Assembly: GCF_000226115.1 (NCBI RefSeq)
Contig: NC_016461.1
Location: forward strand, 744,001-808,000
Origin: Thermothielavioides terrestris NRRL 8126
Taxonomy: Eukaryota; Ascomycota; Sordariomycetes; Sordariales; Chaetomiaceae
Length of the DNA: 64,000 nucleotides
Direction: 5' to 3'
Shown here: positions 21,969 to 32,100 of the stretch, in pieces
How the letters are laid out: the number at the start of each line of letters is the position of its first letter
Position numbering within the stretch: the first letter of the stretch is position 1
Notes under the pieces: generated by a model
Told to the model about the DNA's origin: nothing
Databases searched by the model: none
What the model saw: only the letters and a program-made list of their open reading frames with translations
Program-made: the position numbers and the translations under genes

Positions 21969-24900
21969 ATGACACTCGAAACTGAGAAAACCGTCACCGT
22001 TGCTGTTGCAGCGCTTCCAACCCTCGACAGCCCCAAGGACTGGCCAAGATGGATCTCTGCTGTTCGCCAAGAGGCCAACAACCTGCGTGTCTGGCACATC
22101 ATCGACCCAGACACCGAGCTCGCCACCGAGGCTGAGATGCTCGGCCTTCCTGTGCAGCCCACCCAGGGTGCGGCACGTCAGGCGGTCCAGGACCGCCATC
22201 TTCAGGCGTGGCACACTGCACTGCAAGCCTGGAAGGCAGCCGATCCCACCACCCGTGGCGAGGAACCTCAGTCAACCAATCCTACTGAGGAGGAGATCCG
22301 CCGTGAATTCCTCAAGCTGTGCGAGGCGTTCTCGAAGTCCGCCATCGACACTGCGGCGTTCCGTGCCGTCAACAAGCTCCGCGAGATGATCAACGTGTCT
22401 GTCAGCGACCGCTACGCACACACCGCACACGACATCATGGAGGCCGAGAACGTCACCGGCACACGCGGGTTTATACAGACGCTGCGCAAGATTATCGCAC
22501 CCTCCAACAGCGCTACTTTCACTGCGCTTGCCGAGGAGTACGCAACTGTCCTTGCCAGAGGCAGCCAGAGCGGCGTCGAACCCAGGACCTGGATTCTCGA
22601 GTACATGTCGGTCCTCCACCGCGCAAGGGCGGCCAACATCGCCGCAGTCACCGACGCAACAGCCGTCACCACATTCCTCAAGACTGTGCAGAGACGCTTG
22701 GATCCAGAGTGGGCGACTCGCATGCTGAAGGATATCAGTGTGACTGAGAAGCTCGGCGGCAAAGGACCAACCCTTCTCGACTTGGCTCTCTCACTCGAGG
22801 CGATCCTCCAGGCTGAAGCGGTGGTCCACCCGAAGCCTGGAGCCTACCCCGTGCTTCCAGGAGCGCAGAACGGTCAGAAGGGCAGTCAGAAGCGCAAGAA
22901 GAACCGCGACTGCCCGTGCAAGCCGAAGACTTTTCGCCACTGGTGGTTTCCCTCGGAATGTCGGCAACTTCGGTACGCTCTGACAGGGGAATCCCTGAAC
23001 GGCGTGACGCTCCCAAACGACGCGGTGAATGCAGTGCGCCAACGATTCGCCAAGGAGCGCTGGAACGACCTTCGAGTGGAGCTCCAGAAGCTCGGTTGGA
23101 AGATCCAGAACGCATCGTCAAACGCCAAGACCACTAGTTCCAATAGTGGCGCGGGTCCTTCATTTCCGGGAGCGCTCCAGGTGCACGCTGTCATCGACCC
23201 AGCGATCGCAAGCGAGCTCGAAGGAGCGCGTGGCGTGTTCGCATCTCTCGAGTTTGGCCCACACCCGCTCAGCAAGTGCATTCTGTTTGACAACTGTGGA
23301 GCGGTCAATCTCGTCAATGACAGGGCTCTCCTTGTCCCTGGCACGTTCGTCAAGACGAGCGGTGAGACTGTTGAGGCAGGCACCACATCCTTCCCAATCT
23401 CTGGCCGCGGCAAATGGATCATCAAGAACGTTTTGAACGGCGCGCGCGGCCCGAACACTGAGGACCTTGTCATAGACAACGTTGCTGTCGTCGAGGGCTT
23501 TCACGTCAACATTGTCTCTGAGAGACGCCTTCGAGCGCAGGGCGCTTGGTACTGCGGTCTGGATTGCACGCTGCGTTGGGGAACTTTGGAGAAGAGTATT
23601 GTACTCAGGCAGCTGGTCGAGAAGTTCAACCTGACCTTCTTGCAATACAATGCTCTTTCCTCCTACTCTGATGCCCTTCGGGTGCTCCCCAGAAGCTTTG
23701 CCGGACTTGTGACTTTGAGCGCTGCAGTTGTGAAGAACTTTGGGAGGAGCAGGCCCTCCAAGGACCCGCTCCCAGAGAGAGAAGACCCAGCTGCTCTCTG
23801 GCACATCAGATCTGGTCATCTGAGTTCAGAGGCGCTGGAACATCTCGTCTTGAACGCCAGAGGTGTGCGGATTCGCGGGCCTCGCAGACTGGAATGCGAG
23901 GTATGCGCGCAGGCATACGCGGAACAGGTTATTTCGCGCCGCCCACCATCGAAGCCGTCACCACGCCCATTTTGGAGGGTCTCTTGGGACCTGTTCGACT
24001 TTCCGAGGGCACTTGACGGCTCGAACTGGCTGCTGGTCATCAAGGACGAGTACAGTGGGAAGCTTTTCGCGACTCCACTCATACGCAAGACGCACGACAG
24101 TGTGTACGATGAGCTCGTCCGCTTCGAACGCTGGGTGAAACGCCAATTCGGGCTGCCCATCTGCAAGATCAGGCAGGATGGCGACACCAGTGTCATTGGC
24201 ATCAAGGGATACACAGCGTACGAGCTCTGGGCGCAGGAGCAGGGCATCGACTTGGAGGTTACGCCTTCGGATACCAAGGAGCCCAACGGCGGTTCAGAAC
24301 GCGCAGGCAAAGAACTTATCACAAAGAGCCTTGCAATGCTCACGGGCGCCGGACTTCCTCAGAACCTGTGGCCAGAGTCGACGGTTGCAGCTGCGTACTT
24401 GCACGGCATAAGCCCAAGTCGCGCTCGCAACTACCGCTCACCGAACGAGGTGCTCGACTCTTGGTTCAGACACTGGTTTCGCTGGTATCAGCCCGGTCTC
24501 GTGCATTCCCTGACTGCCGACCTGCGCCCTAACTGGGGCGGCGTTTATGCGTACGGCTGCCGAGCGTACCCGCTGACGAAGGAACGCGAAAAGGGGATTG
24601 AGAGGCGTGCTGGGAAGGTCAAGCCCAGAGCGCACATCGGGTATCTTGTTGGATACAGGGCGTCCAACATTTACCGCATCTGGGTACCGAAACTCAGGAA
24701 GGTCATCACAACGCGCAACGTGACCTTTGACGAACGCACGTTCTACCGGGAGGGAGAGGAGCAGCTTGATGCTCAATCGGTGGCAGTCGCCAGAAAGGTT
24801 GTTGAGCTCATCGAACTCCCCATAGAGCCTCGGGACGCCGAGGCAGTGCCGTTCGGAGTTACAGATGCCCATGAAGACCCAGTGACGGTTCCCGGCTCTC

Positions 24901-26498
24901 CAGGACATCTGGGGGGTGTGACTGAACGGGAACCGGAAGGGCAGGCTCCTCCCCACTCTCCATCCTGTCTGGGGGGTGCGGAAGTACTCGAGCATCGCGG
25001 CCAGAGTTCGGGTGAGGAGCCCACTGGTGGTCTTTACACTCCAGAACCAACACCGGAGCCGCGCCAGGAACGCCCGGACGGTTTTGGAGGGAGCGGCCCC
25101 CCTGCTGATCACGGTGCTAGCAGTGACAGCAGACCGGTGGGAACTGCATCATCGGAGGCCCCTGATGCAGTTATCGGAGACGCCAGTAGCAGCGTCGCTG
25201 GCGGCACAACTAGGAGTGCCAGCCAGGGCAGCACGACGGCAAGTGCTGCCGCAGTCGATACTCCTAGCAGTGAAGAGGAGGTCGACCGCCCTGGCGATCA
25301 GCCAGAGGCTCCAGACGACTGGGAAGACGCCTCAAACCATGGTTCTCAGCCTGATTCTGGAACACCCGCAGCCACGCCAGCGAGGGAGAAGCGCAAGTAC
25401 GTGCGCAAGGTATACGGACCACCAACTCGTTACTCAAGACGGATCCGTAGACAGTCTCCCGGCGGCGGTGCAGGCGGAAGCGGCGGTCTGGTGTGCTTCG
25501 CAGCCCCCATGTACCATGAGGAGAGCATCGACGTACCAGATCAGCACGCGTGGCATTCGTTCAGCCACACATTTTTGGATGACCCTGTAATCGCTCTGCA
25601 GGAGGGCGACAGCATCCAGCACCGCACATTGCATGCGGTTTTCGCGGCGGCAGTCCGCCAACATCGTGACGCGCGTCCTGGGGCAACGCCAAGCAGGCCC
25701 CGGGTGCATTTTGACGACCTCGCCAAGCTTCCTAAGCGCTGGAGGGATCTCGCCAACCACCCTCAAGGGCCCGAGTTCATCAAAGCGGCTGAGGAAGAGA
25801 TTCGCAATCTCGTCAACAGGAAGACATGGCGCAAGATTCGGCGCGAGACCTTCAAAGGAAGACCACTCCCTCTGAAGTGGGTTTTCGTCTACAAGTTCGA
25901 TCAGAATGGCAACCTCGAGAAGTGCAAGTCTCGCATCTGCGTTCGAGGCGACCTTCAGGAGCTCACTACTCTGCAAAGCACTTATGCAGCCACACTCGCA
26001 GCGCGCTCGTTCCGCACAATGATGGCTATCGCCGCGCAGTTTGATCTTGAGGTCAAGCAGTTCGACGTAGCGCAGGCGTTCTTGAATGCGGACCTGCCTG
26101 AGGGTGTTGTTTGCGAGATGCCTGAGGGGTTCGAAGAGCCTGGATTTCTTGTGGAACTGCAGAGAGCTCTGTACGGCTTGCGAGAGTCTCCGTTGCTCTG
26201 GTACCGAGAGTTCTCCGGCACACTTCGGAAGCTCGGCCTCACAGCTTCGCCTGAGGAGCCATGCTTGTTCTTCGATCGCCAACGGCGCGTGCTCGTGCTG
26301 TTCTACGTGGACGACTACCTAGTCTTCTACCACAGAGACCACGCGGAGACAGCTCAGAGGATCATCGACGCTCTGAAAGCGAAGTACGAAGTGCACGAAA
26401 AGGGGGACGTGGCTTGGTTCCTGGGCATCAGGGTGATCCGCGACGGGCATCAGGGTGATCCGCGACCGCGCGCAACGCAAGATCTGGCTCTGCCTTGA
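21969..26498 (+). CDS. Copia Gag-Pol polyprotein, first frame (to reverse transcriptase)
   Basis: 1509 codons from the first ATG after the leader. Gag-like region at about 1-300, then a basic Cys-containing patch (CPCKPK, about 305). An aspartic-protease-like site follows at residue 441, reading FDNCGAVNLVND rather than the usual D(S/T)GA. Next come the integrase HHCC zinc-binding part (WHIRSGH at 611 to CEVC near 645) and the integrase core with D674, D737 and E777. A Pro/Ser/Gly-rich linker spans about 960-1180. The reverse transcriptase has YVDD at 1446-1449. The frame runs out at 26498 because of a 22-bp tandem duplication at 26423-26466, just after the thumb-like WFLGIRVI. The domain order integrase before RT defines Copia. 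Confidence 0.9.
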   Translation: MTLETEKTVTVAVAALPTLDSPKDWPRWISAVRQEANNLRVWHIIDPDTELATEAEMLGLPVQPTQGAARQAVQDRHLQAWHTALQAWKAADPTTRGEEPQSTNPTEEEIRREFLKLCEAFSKSAIDTAAFRAVNKLREMINVSVSDRYAHTAHDIMEAENVTGTRGFIQTLRKIIAPSNSATFTALAEEYATVLARGSQSGVEPRTWILEYMSVLHRARAANIAAVTDATAVTTFLKTVQRRLDPEWATRMLKDISVTEKLGGKGPTLLDLALSLEAILQAEAVVHPKPGAYPVLPGAQNGQKGSQKRKKNRDCPCKPKTFRHWWFPSECRQLRYALTGESLNGVTLPNDAVNAVRQRFAKERWNDLRVELQKLGWKIQNASSNAKTTSSNSGAGPSFPGALQVHAVIDPAIASELEGARGVFASLEFGPHPLSKCILFDNCGAVNLVNDRALLVPGTFVKTSGETVEAGTTSFPISGRGKWIIKNVLNGARGPNTEDLVIDNVAVVEGFHVNIVSERRLRAQGAWYCGLDCTLRWGTLEKSIVLRQLVEKFNLTFLQYNALSSYSDALRVLPRSFAGLVTLSAAVVKNFGRSRPSKDPLPEREDPAALWHIRSGHLSSEALEHLVLNARGVRIRGPRRLECEVCAQAYAEQVISRRPPSKPSPRPFWRVSWDLFDFPRALDGSNWLLVIKDEYSGKLFATPLIRKTHDSVYDELVRFERWVKRQFGLPICKIRQDGDTSVIGIKGYTAYELWAQEQGIDLEVTPSDTKEPNGGSERAGKELITKSLAMLTGAGLPQNLWPESTVAAAYLHGISPSRARNYRSPNEVLDSWFRHWFRWYQPGLVHSLTADLRPNWGGVYAYGCRAYPLTKEREKGIERRAGKVKPRAHIGYLVGYRASNIYRIWVPKLRKVITTRNVTFDERTFYREGEEQLDAQSVAVARKVVELIELPIEPRDAEAVPFGVTDAHEDPVTVPGSPGHLGGVTEREPEGQAPPHSPSCLGGAEVLEHRGQSSGEEPTGGLYTPEPTPEPRQERPDGFGGSGPPADHGASSDSRPVGTASSEAPDAVIGDASSSVAGGTTRSASQGSTTASAAAVDTPSSEEEVDRPGDQPEAPDDWEDASNHGSQPDSGTPAATPAREKRKYVRKVYGPPTRYSRRIRRQSPGGGAGGSGGLVCFAAPMYHEESIDVPDQHAWHSFSHTFLDDPVIALQEGDSIQHRTLHAVFAAAVRQHRDARPGATPSRPRVHFDDLAKLPKRWRDLANHPQGPEFIKAAEEEIRNLVNRKTWRKIRRETFKGRPLPLKWVFVYKFDQNGNLEKCKSRICVRGDLQELTTLQSTYAATLAARSFRTMMAIAAQFDLEVKQFDVAQAFLNADLPEGVVCEMPEGFEEPGFLVELQRALYGLRESPLLWYREFSGTLRKLGLTASPEEPCLFFDRQRRVLVLFYVDDYLVFYHRDHAETAQRIIDALKAKYEVHEKGDVAWFLGIRVIRDGHQGDPRPRATQDLALP
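26423..26466 (+). repeat. 22-bp tandem duplication that shifts the pol frame
   Basis: Copies 26423-26444 and 26445-26466 are identical and adjacent. The length is not a multiple of three, so translation leaves the RNase H frame and stops at 26498. Confidence 0.95.
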
Positions 26499-27360
26499 CC
26501 AGTACATCGAGAAGATTGCGAAGCGCTTCGGTCTCGCGGATCAAATCACCTTTCCAAGCATCCCTCTCCCTGTAATGGAACTCCGCAAGTTCACTGGCAC
26601 TGCCACTCGAGCGCAGATCAGGCTGTTCCAGGAGCTTGTTGGATCGCTACTCTACGCCGCGGTCGTACTGCGCGCGGAGGTCGCGTTCCCGGCATCGTTG
26701 CTCTCGCACTTCCTGACGAACCCCTCGGGGACACACATTGATGCTGCAAAGCATGCAATCTCCTACCTGTTTGGCACGCGCTTCCTCGCTATTCAGTTCG
26801 GGGGTGTGCCGCAGGATGCTGCTCCCACGCAAATCTTGCTCATCGCAGGGGACGCGTCGCATGCGGATGATCCTGATACGCGCAGGTCGTCACAAGGCTA
26901 TCTCATCTCTCTGTTCGGTGGGCTCGTTCATTGGAAGGCTGCGCGCCAAGATACAGTCACCACCTCGTCTACGGAGGCGGAGCTCCTCGCTCTGTCCACC
27001 GCAGCGCGGGAGACAATGGCGTTCAAGCGTTTCCTCAGCGACCTGCAACTTGAGCTGGGTGTGCCTTGGACTGTGTTCTGTGACAACACGCAGACCATCC
27101 GGCTCGTGGTGGGAGAGAACGAACGCATCAGCACTCGCCTGCGTCATGTTGACATCCACAACATGTGGCTGCGTCAGGAACACGCGAAGGGATCTTTCGA
27201 GGTCGCGTACTTGCCAACTGCTGAGATGCCTGCAGATGGGCTTACGAAGGTGTTGACTCGCCAGAAGTTCGAGCACTTCAGGGAGCTCCTCAACCTGCAG
27301 GATGTGCGTCATATGGTGCAGGGAGACGATCAGGGGGACAGGAACGCAAGGCTTGAGTAA
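26467..27360 (+). pseudogene. Copia Pol, RNase H part in the shifted frame
   Basis: The frame is open from about 26455 to the stop at 27360 but has no ATG of its own near its beginning. It reads as the normal continuation of Copia Pol: LCLDQYIEKIAKRFGL, then GSLLYAAVVLRAEVAF, the RNase H segment with DASHADDPDTRRS, TTSSTEAELLALS, FCDNTQTIRL and RHVDIHNMWLR. The catalytic acidic residues appear to be present. Apart from the upstream duplication, no damage is visible. Confidence 0.85.
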
Positions 27361-27447
27361 AAAACAAACTAAACACAGGAGCGCACGCCGGCGCAAAACA
27401 GACTGGGGGGTGCCCGCACCCGCGAAACAACAAACAACAACGCGGAA
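27361..27447 (+). other. Short spacer with an internal PPT-like word
   Basis: It separates the pol stop from the 3' end of the antisense gene. ctggggggtg at 27403-27412 is identical to the word that directly precedes the 3' LTR. Confidence 0.6.
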
Positions 27448-28361
27448 CTACTTGCCACCCTTCTTCTTCTTGGGAGTCATGGCGGCCAGCACCGCCGCCG
27501 CCACACCACGCGCCAGCGCCTCCGGGTCAAAGCCCGGAGCAGCCTCCTCCTCGCTCTCGTCCTCATCCTCGTCCTCCTCCTCGCTCTCCTCCTTCTTGGC
27601 CTTCTTGGCCTTCTTGGACTTCTTGGTGGGCGCGGCCGCCTTTGCCTTGCCCTTGCCCTTGCCCTTGGCGGGCGCGGGCGCGCGCTCGTCGTCATCGTCG
27701 TCGTCATCCTCGGCGTCGGCGTCCTCGCCCTCCATGGCGAGGAGGGCGCGCAGGGTGGCGCGCAGCGTCTTCTGGTCCTACCACACACAGTCAGACTAGC
27801 TCTTTTCCTTTGTCTTTTCATTTGTACTCACGAGATTGGCCTTGGGCTCCTGGCGCCCCTGCATCAGGGCCAGGAAGTGCTTGGCGGCGGGGAGCACACT
27901 CGCGGGGCTGATTCATCAGTACCGTGCGCCTTGCAACTGTGCTGACAGACTTACATGGAGCGACACTTCTTGCCGCGCGCACAGCGCGCGCACCGGGCCG
28001 CTTTGCCGGGGGCCTCCCGGCACTCCCCAGAGCTCTTGCCGCGCATGGCGGACTTCAGGCAACCCAGGCAGGGCTGCTCTCTCAGGGCGCCCTCCTCCTC
28101 CTCATCCTCCGAAGAGGAGGAGGAGGAGGAGGGGGGCGCCGCACGCTTGGAGGGGGTCTTCGGCGTGGCGGGGGTCCTGCTGCAAGTGTCAGAGACGCGG
28201 ATGTACGCGCCGCGCCAGTCGGGCAGATTGTGGTGTGCTCACTTCTTGCTGGCGCCAGCGCCAGCCTTGGTGGGGGTGGCCGGGAGCGGGGGAGGCTTGT
28301 TCTTGGCCGCCTTGGCGGCGCGGGCCTTCTCGAGAGCGGCGAGGCGAGCAGAGGACGGCAT
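27448..28361 (-). CDS. Antisense spliced Cys-rich accessory gene of the Copia element
   Basis: Four exons on the minus strand: 28361-28243, 28176-27955, 27907-27832 and 27777-27448, giving 248 residues. Introns of 66, 47 and 54 bp all run GT..AG (donors GTGAGC, GTAAGT, GTGAGT), and the frame stays open across all junctions. The ATG lies in caaccATGccg. Residues 1-50 are Ala/Lys/Pro-rich. Then follow a seven-serine run with an acidic stretch, a six-cysteine cluster (C76, C79, C92, C102, C105, C111, spacing Cx2Cx12Cx9Cx2Cx5C), a hydrophobic helix after IPASVLPAAKHFLALM, a long acidic run, a GKGKGK tract, and a second acidic run before KKKKGGK. The cysteine pattern suggests zinc binding. I recall similar CARCA-type proteins from other fungal genomes but cannot name a function. 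The acceptor of exon 2 is a CAGCAG tandem. A 42-bp 5'-UTR intron (28458-28417) is possible. Confidence 0.75.
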
Positions 28362-28461
28362 GGTTGTTGTTGTTGATGTTGTTGTTGTTGCTGATGCTGC
28401 TGCTGTTGCTCGCGGTCTGCAGAGGAAGAGTTCGGGAGATGGTTTGAGGCGCACTCACCAT

Positions 28462-28998
28462 GATTAAATACTTCCAGGAGTGCAGCCATCGACCGGCCTG
28501 CGGCACTGCGGTATTGTCTGCATGGCGCGAATGCAACAATGGGTAGCAATGGTGGGCGTGCATTCAAGACGTTGGGCAACAAAGGCCACAATGGCACACA
28601 TGCGAATGATCGCAATGCTCAATTGCGCAACCTGCACCCACAATCGAGGCGGCACGATTCAAGATACGCGCCTGAATGGAGGATGGGGATGGAACGCGCT
28701 GCGCAATTGGGAACTGCGCACAATGCGATCAATGGCGCTCGCAACAATGCCAACGACAGCGCCCCTGAATGTCAACTTTGGCGCCCCTGGGTCTGACCGC
28801 ATTCAGCGCAGCACGCAATTCGCCAACGCACGCGCCACAACGCGTACACAATGGCGCGCGGACAACTTGCACAATGGCGGCGGCTGCGCGCAATGGTGGG
28901 ATCAATACCGGAGGCCACAGTTCAATGCGCCTGGCAGTGCGAGCTCCAGAGTCAGTGCCCAGCATGCGTGTTCCACAGACAGCCTCCTGAGAGTCTGT
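28462..28998. other. Copia segment between antisense gene and 3' LTR
   Basis: About 540 bp rich in CAATGG, GCGCAA and ACAATG words, open in several frames but without a convincing protein. It lies upstream of the antisense gene, so it is the natural place for that gene's promoter. Confidence 0.5.
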
Positions 28999-29008
28999 CT
29001 GGGGGGTG
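28999..29008 (+). promoter_or_regulatory. Polypurine tract of the Copia element
   Basis: ctggggggtg ends exactly where the 3' LTR begins (29009), the position required for plus-strand priming. The same 10-mer occurs at 24909, 24969 and 27403. Confidence 0.7.
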
Positions 29009-29190
29009 TGTCGCGTGCTAGTGCACACGTGACTCTATCTGCCAGGCTCCCTGCGCTCAGGGGGCACATGTCAGCTCTGCCCACACATGTATATAGACCT
29101 CGGCGCTCCTCCCACCCAGCTTGAGAGGAGCACCTCTCTCAATACACATGCCTCTGCATCCTGCATGGCCCCACTTCGCTGCTCTTCTCA
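29009..29190 (+). repeat. 3' LTR of the Copia element
   Basis: 182 bp, identical to the 5' LTR, followed by the target duplication ACCTA (29191-29195). Confidence 0.95.
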
Positions 29191-29195
29191 ACCTA

Positions 29196-32100
29196 GCCAT
29201 TTATAGAATAAGTTTATAAAGATTAGAGAAAGAATAGATAAGCTACCCTTTCTAATCTCCGTTTTCTTAAACTCCTCTAATTTTATAAATATATAAGTAG
29301 ATAATAGGTACTAAAGCTATAGAGCTATTAGCGAAAGAATATATTAACGATTAAAGATTAAGTAAATAAGCCTATCAACTCCCTATACCCTAGGCATTGT
29401 AGTTAAGGGAATATAAATTATAAAGAAAATTATATATATCGCTTAGGTTATAATAGATATCGATAGGTAGATCAATACTACTATATTCTATATAGTCCTA
29501 GGACTAGCCTACAACGTTATTTTAGAGCTCCTTTAGATAAACTACTATAGGATTGTACTAGACCTAGCCAACGAGGTCTTTACCGTCAATTTATAAAGCG
29601 GCTTACAAATATATAAGTGCTCCTTATAGCGAAAAGAAACTAATACTACCCTAATTATAGGCGTAGTATTTATAGGCTTAGCCTATAGGGTATAAAAGAA
29701 GAAGTCTAAAGGAGCCTAAGATATATTCCTCGTTACTAGTATCTATAAGATAACTACTATACTAGGGGTGGCCGTCTCCTAGCCTAACGTCGACCTAGAC
29801 CCGAAGATCGCTCTACTAAAGGAGCTACGAAACTTCGCTGACCTCTTCGACAAGGAAAAGGCGAACGGTCTACCCCCCTATTAGGAGGAGGCCGACCATT
29901 ATATCTATCTTAAGATAGACCTAGACGAGAAACTTCCTAAGCTCCTATAGGGACCTTTATATAATATACCAAAGGACTATCTCCTAGAGATTTAGAAGTA
30001 GGTCGTAGACCTAATAGACAAAGGATAGATCCGAGTAAGCTCCTTATTAGCGGCTACCCTAGTCCTCTTTATAAAGAAGCTAGGAGGGGGATAGAGGTTC
30101 TATATAGATTACTAGGCCCTAAACAAGATTACTAAACAGGACTAGTACCTACTCCCCTTGATTAAGGAGACTCTCTAGTCCCTAGCTAGAGCTAAATAGT
30201 TTATAAAGCTAGACGTCAGAGCTACCTTCTATTATATCTAGATAGCTAAGGGGGATAAACACCTTATAGCGTTTTATATAAGGTTTAGGCTATTCGAATA
30301 GCTAGTCTACCTCTTTAGGCTTATAGATACTTCTATAATGTTCTAAAGATATATTAACAATGTCCTTGGCCCAACGTTAGAGGACTATATAATAGTATAC
30401 CTTAATAATATCTTAATATATTCGAGCAGGAGCTAGAAGGACTATATAAGGAAGGTATATAAGGTCTTCTAAAGGCTAAGGGATATAGGCCTCAACCTAG
30501 ACCTTAAGAAGTATATATTTATAGTAAAGGAAGTTAAGTACCTAGGGTATATTATAGAGATAAGAGTCTATATCTACCTTAACCCTAAGAAGATCAAAGC
30601 TATCTATAAGTAGGAGGTACCCTATAGAGTCTAAGGAGTATAGAGCTTCCTTAGGTTTATTAACTTCTATTACGACTTTATCCTTAACTTCTCTGAGAAG
30701 GCGGCCCTATTGATACGTCTTACCTATAAAAATGTCCTATTCCACTAGAGCAAGGAGGAATAGGAGGCCTTTGATATATTTAAGGCTATATTTATATCAG
30801 AGCTGATCCTCGCCTAGTAGGATCCTAAGAGGGAGATAATTATAGAAGCGGACTATTCTAGTATAGCATTTGGTAGATACTTATCTTAGTAGAGGGAGGA
30901 TAGGGTCCTTTACCCTATAGCCTACTACTCTATAAAATTAAACTCTACTAAATGTAACTATACTATCTACAACAAAGAGCTATTAGCTATTATCTCGTAC
31001 CTTAAGGCCTAGTCGACGGAGCTTCGAAGTGTAGTAGCCCCCTTTACTATCCTAACCGACTATAAGAATCTTAAATACTTTACTTAGCTATGTCCAATTA
31101 GCGAATAATAGGCTAAATAGGCGAAGACACTCTCTTTATTCAACTTTAAGCTAAAGTACTAGCTAAGATCCTAGGCTTTACGTCCTAATACACTCTCCTA
31201 GTACAAGTAGAACGAGCCTAAAGACAACTAGCGTATCGCCTAACTACTTCCTCTAATCAAAGTATATTAGACCAACGTATAGGAGGAGGCTAGGCTACCT
31301 ATAGGAGAAACGCTCTTCGAAGATAAGTAGCTCGCTACTCTATAGAATAAAGGTATTACTAGAGACAAGCACTACGTTTACTAGCTCTAAGCTGTCTACG
31401 ACGAAGCTTAGAAGTTTCCTAAGGAGGCGAATATAACGTAGACCTAGATCGTAGACTACTCCTTTAATATATAAAGCGTACTTTAGTTCTATAGCTATCT
31501 CTAGCTCCCTATATAAGAGCCCTTGACCACTATAATTATTTAGCAGATTTATAACTTGGCTATATTGGGACACCTAGGGCGTAATAGGCTATTTAAAATA
31601 CTCTAGAGAGATTATTACTAGGACCTTATATCGTCTAATATAAAGTAGTTTATTAGGAACTATAATTAGTGCCACTAGAGTAAGATCTCTCGATAGCTAT
31701 GTCAAGGGCTCCTATAGCCTTTGCCTATCTCTAATCGCTTTTAGAAATAGATCTCTATTAACTTTATAACCGACCTCCCTATAAGAGACGAAGGAGCGCC
31801 TAGCTACCTTATAGTAATTACTAACCGTCTCTCTAAATATATATAGCTCGAAGCAATATATTCGATAGGAGCGGAAGAGTATACCCTTCGATTCTATAAC
31901 GTATAGTAGCATTTCTATAGGTTTTTAACCTAAATTATAACCGACTATAGGTCGGACTAGCTAAGTAGATTCTAGACTACGTTATATAAAGCGATAGAGG
32001 TAAAGCAACTTCTATCGACTTCTCACTATCCCTAGACGGATAGAGGGATAGAGCGGATCAACTAAGAGGTATAGGCAATCCTCTAGATCTTCGTCTCCTT

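Larger units (their letters stand above)
21610..29190 (+). mobile_element. Young Ty1/Copia LTR retrotransposon with antisense accessory gene
   Basis: 7581 bp with two LTRs of 182 bp that read identically base for base, TG..CA ends and an exact 5-bp target duplication. Order on the plus strand: LTR, half-tRNA primer site, gag-pol (protease, integrase, reverse transcriptase, RNase H, the Copia order), antisense four-exon gene, a CAATGG-rich segment, polypurine tract, LTR. It is GC-rich and has no RIP signature, although it lies inside a heavily RIP-mutated Gypsy element. It therefore arrived after that wave, or escaped RIP. The pol frame carries a 22-bp duplication, so this copy cannot make full-length Pol without frameshifting. 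Confidence 0.95.

Noticed and set aside
26423..26498. Programmed ribosomal frameshift between Copia RT and RNase H
   Set aside because: The shift is fully explained by an exact 22-bp tandem duplication; no slippery site or pseudoknot is needed.
28480..29124. 214-codon plus-strand frame in the Copia 3' region running into the LTR
   Set aside because: It crosses the PPT and LTR and consists of repeat-like words; no domain.
31340..31912. Minus-strand frames in the Gypsy integrase region
   Set aside because: They are chance openings in AT-rich RIP DNA; the plus strand carries the recognisable integrase outline.
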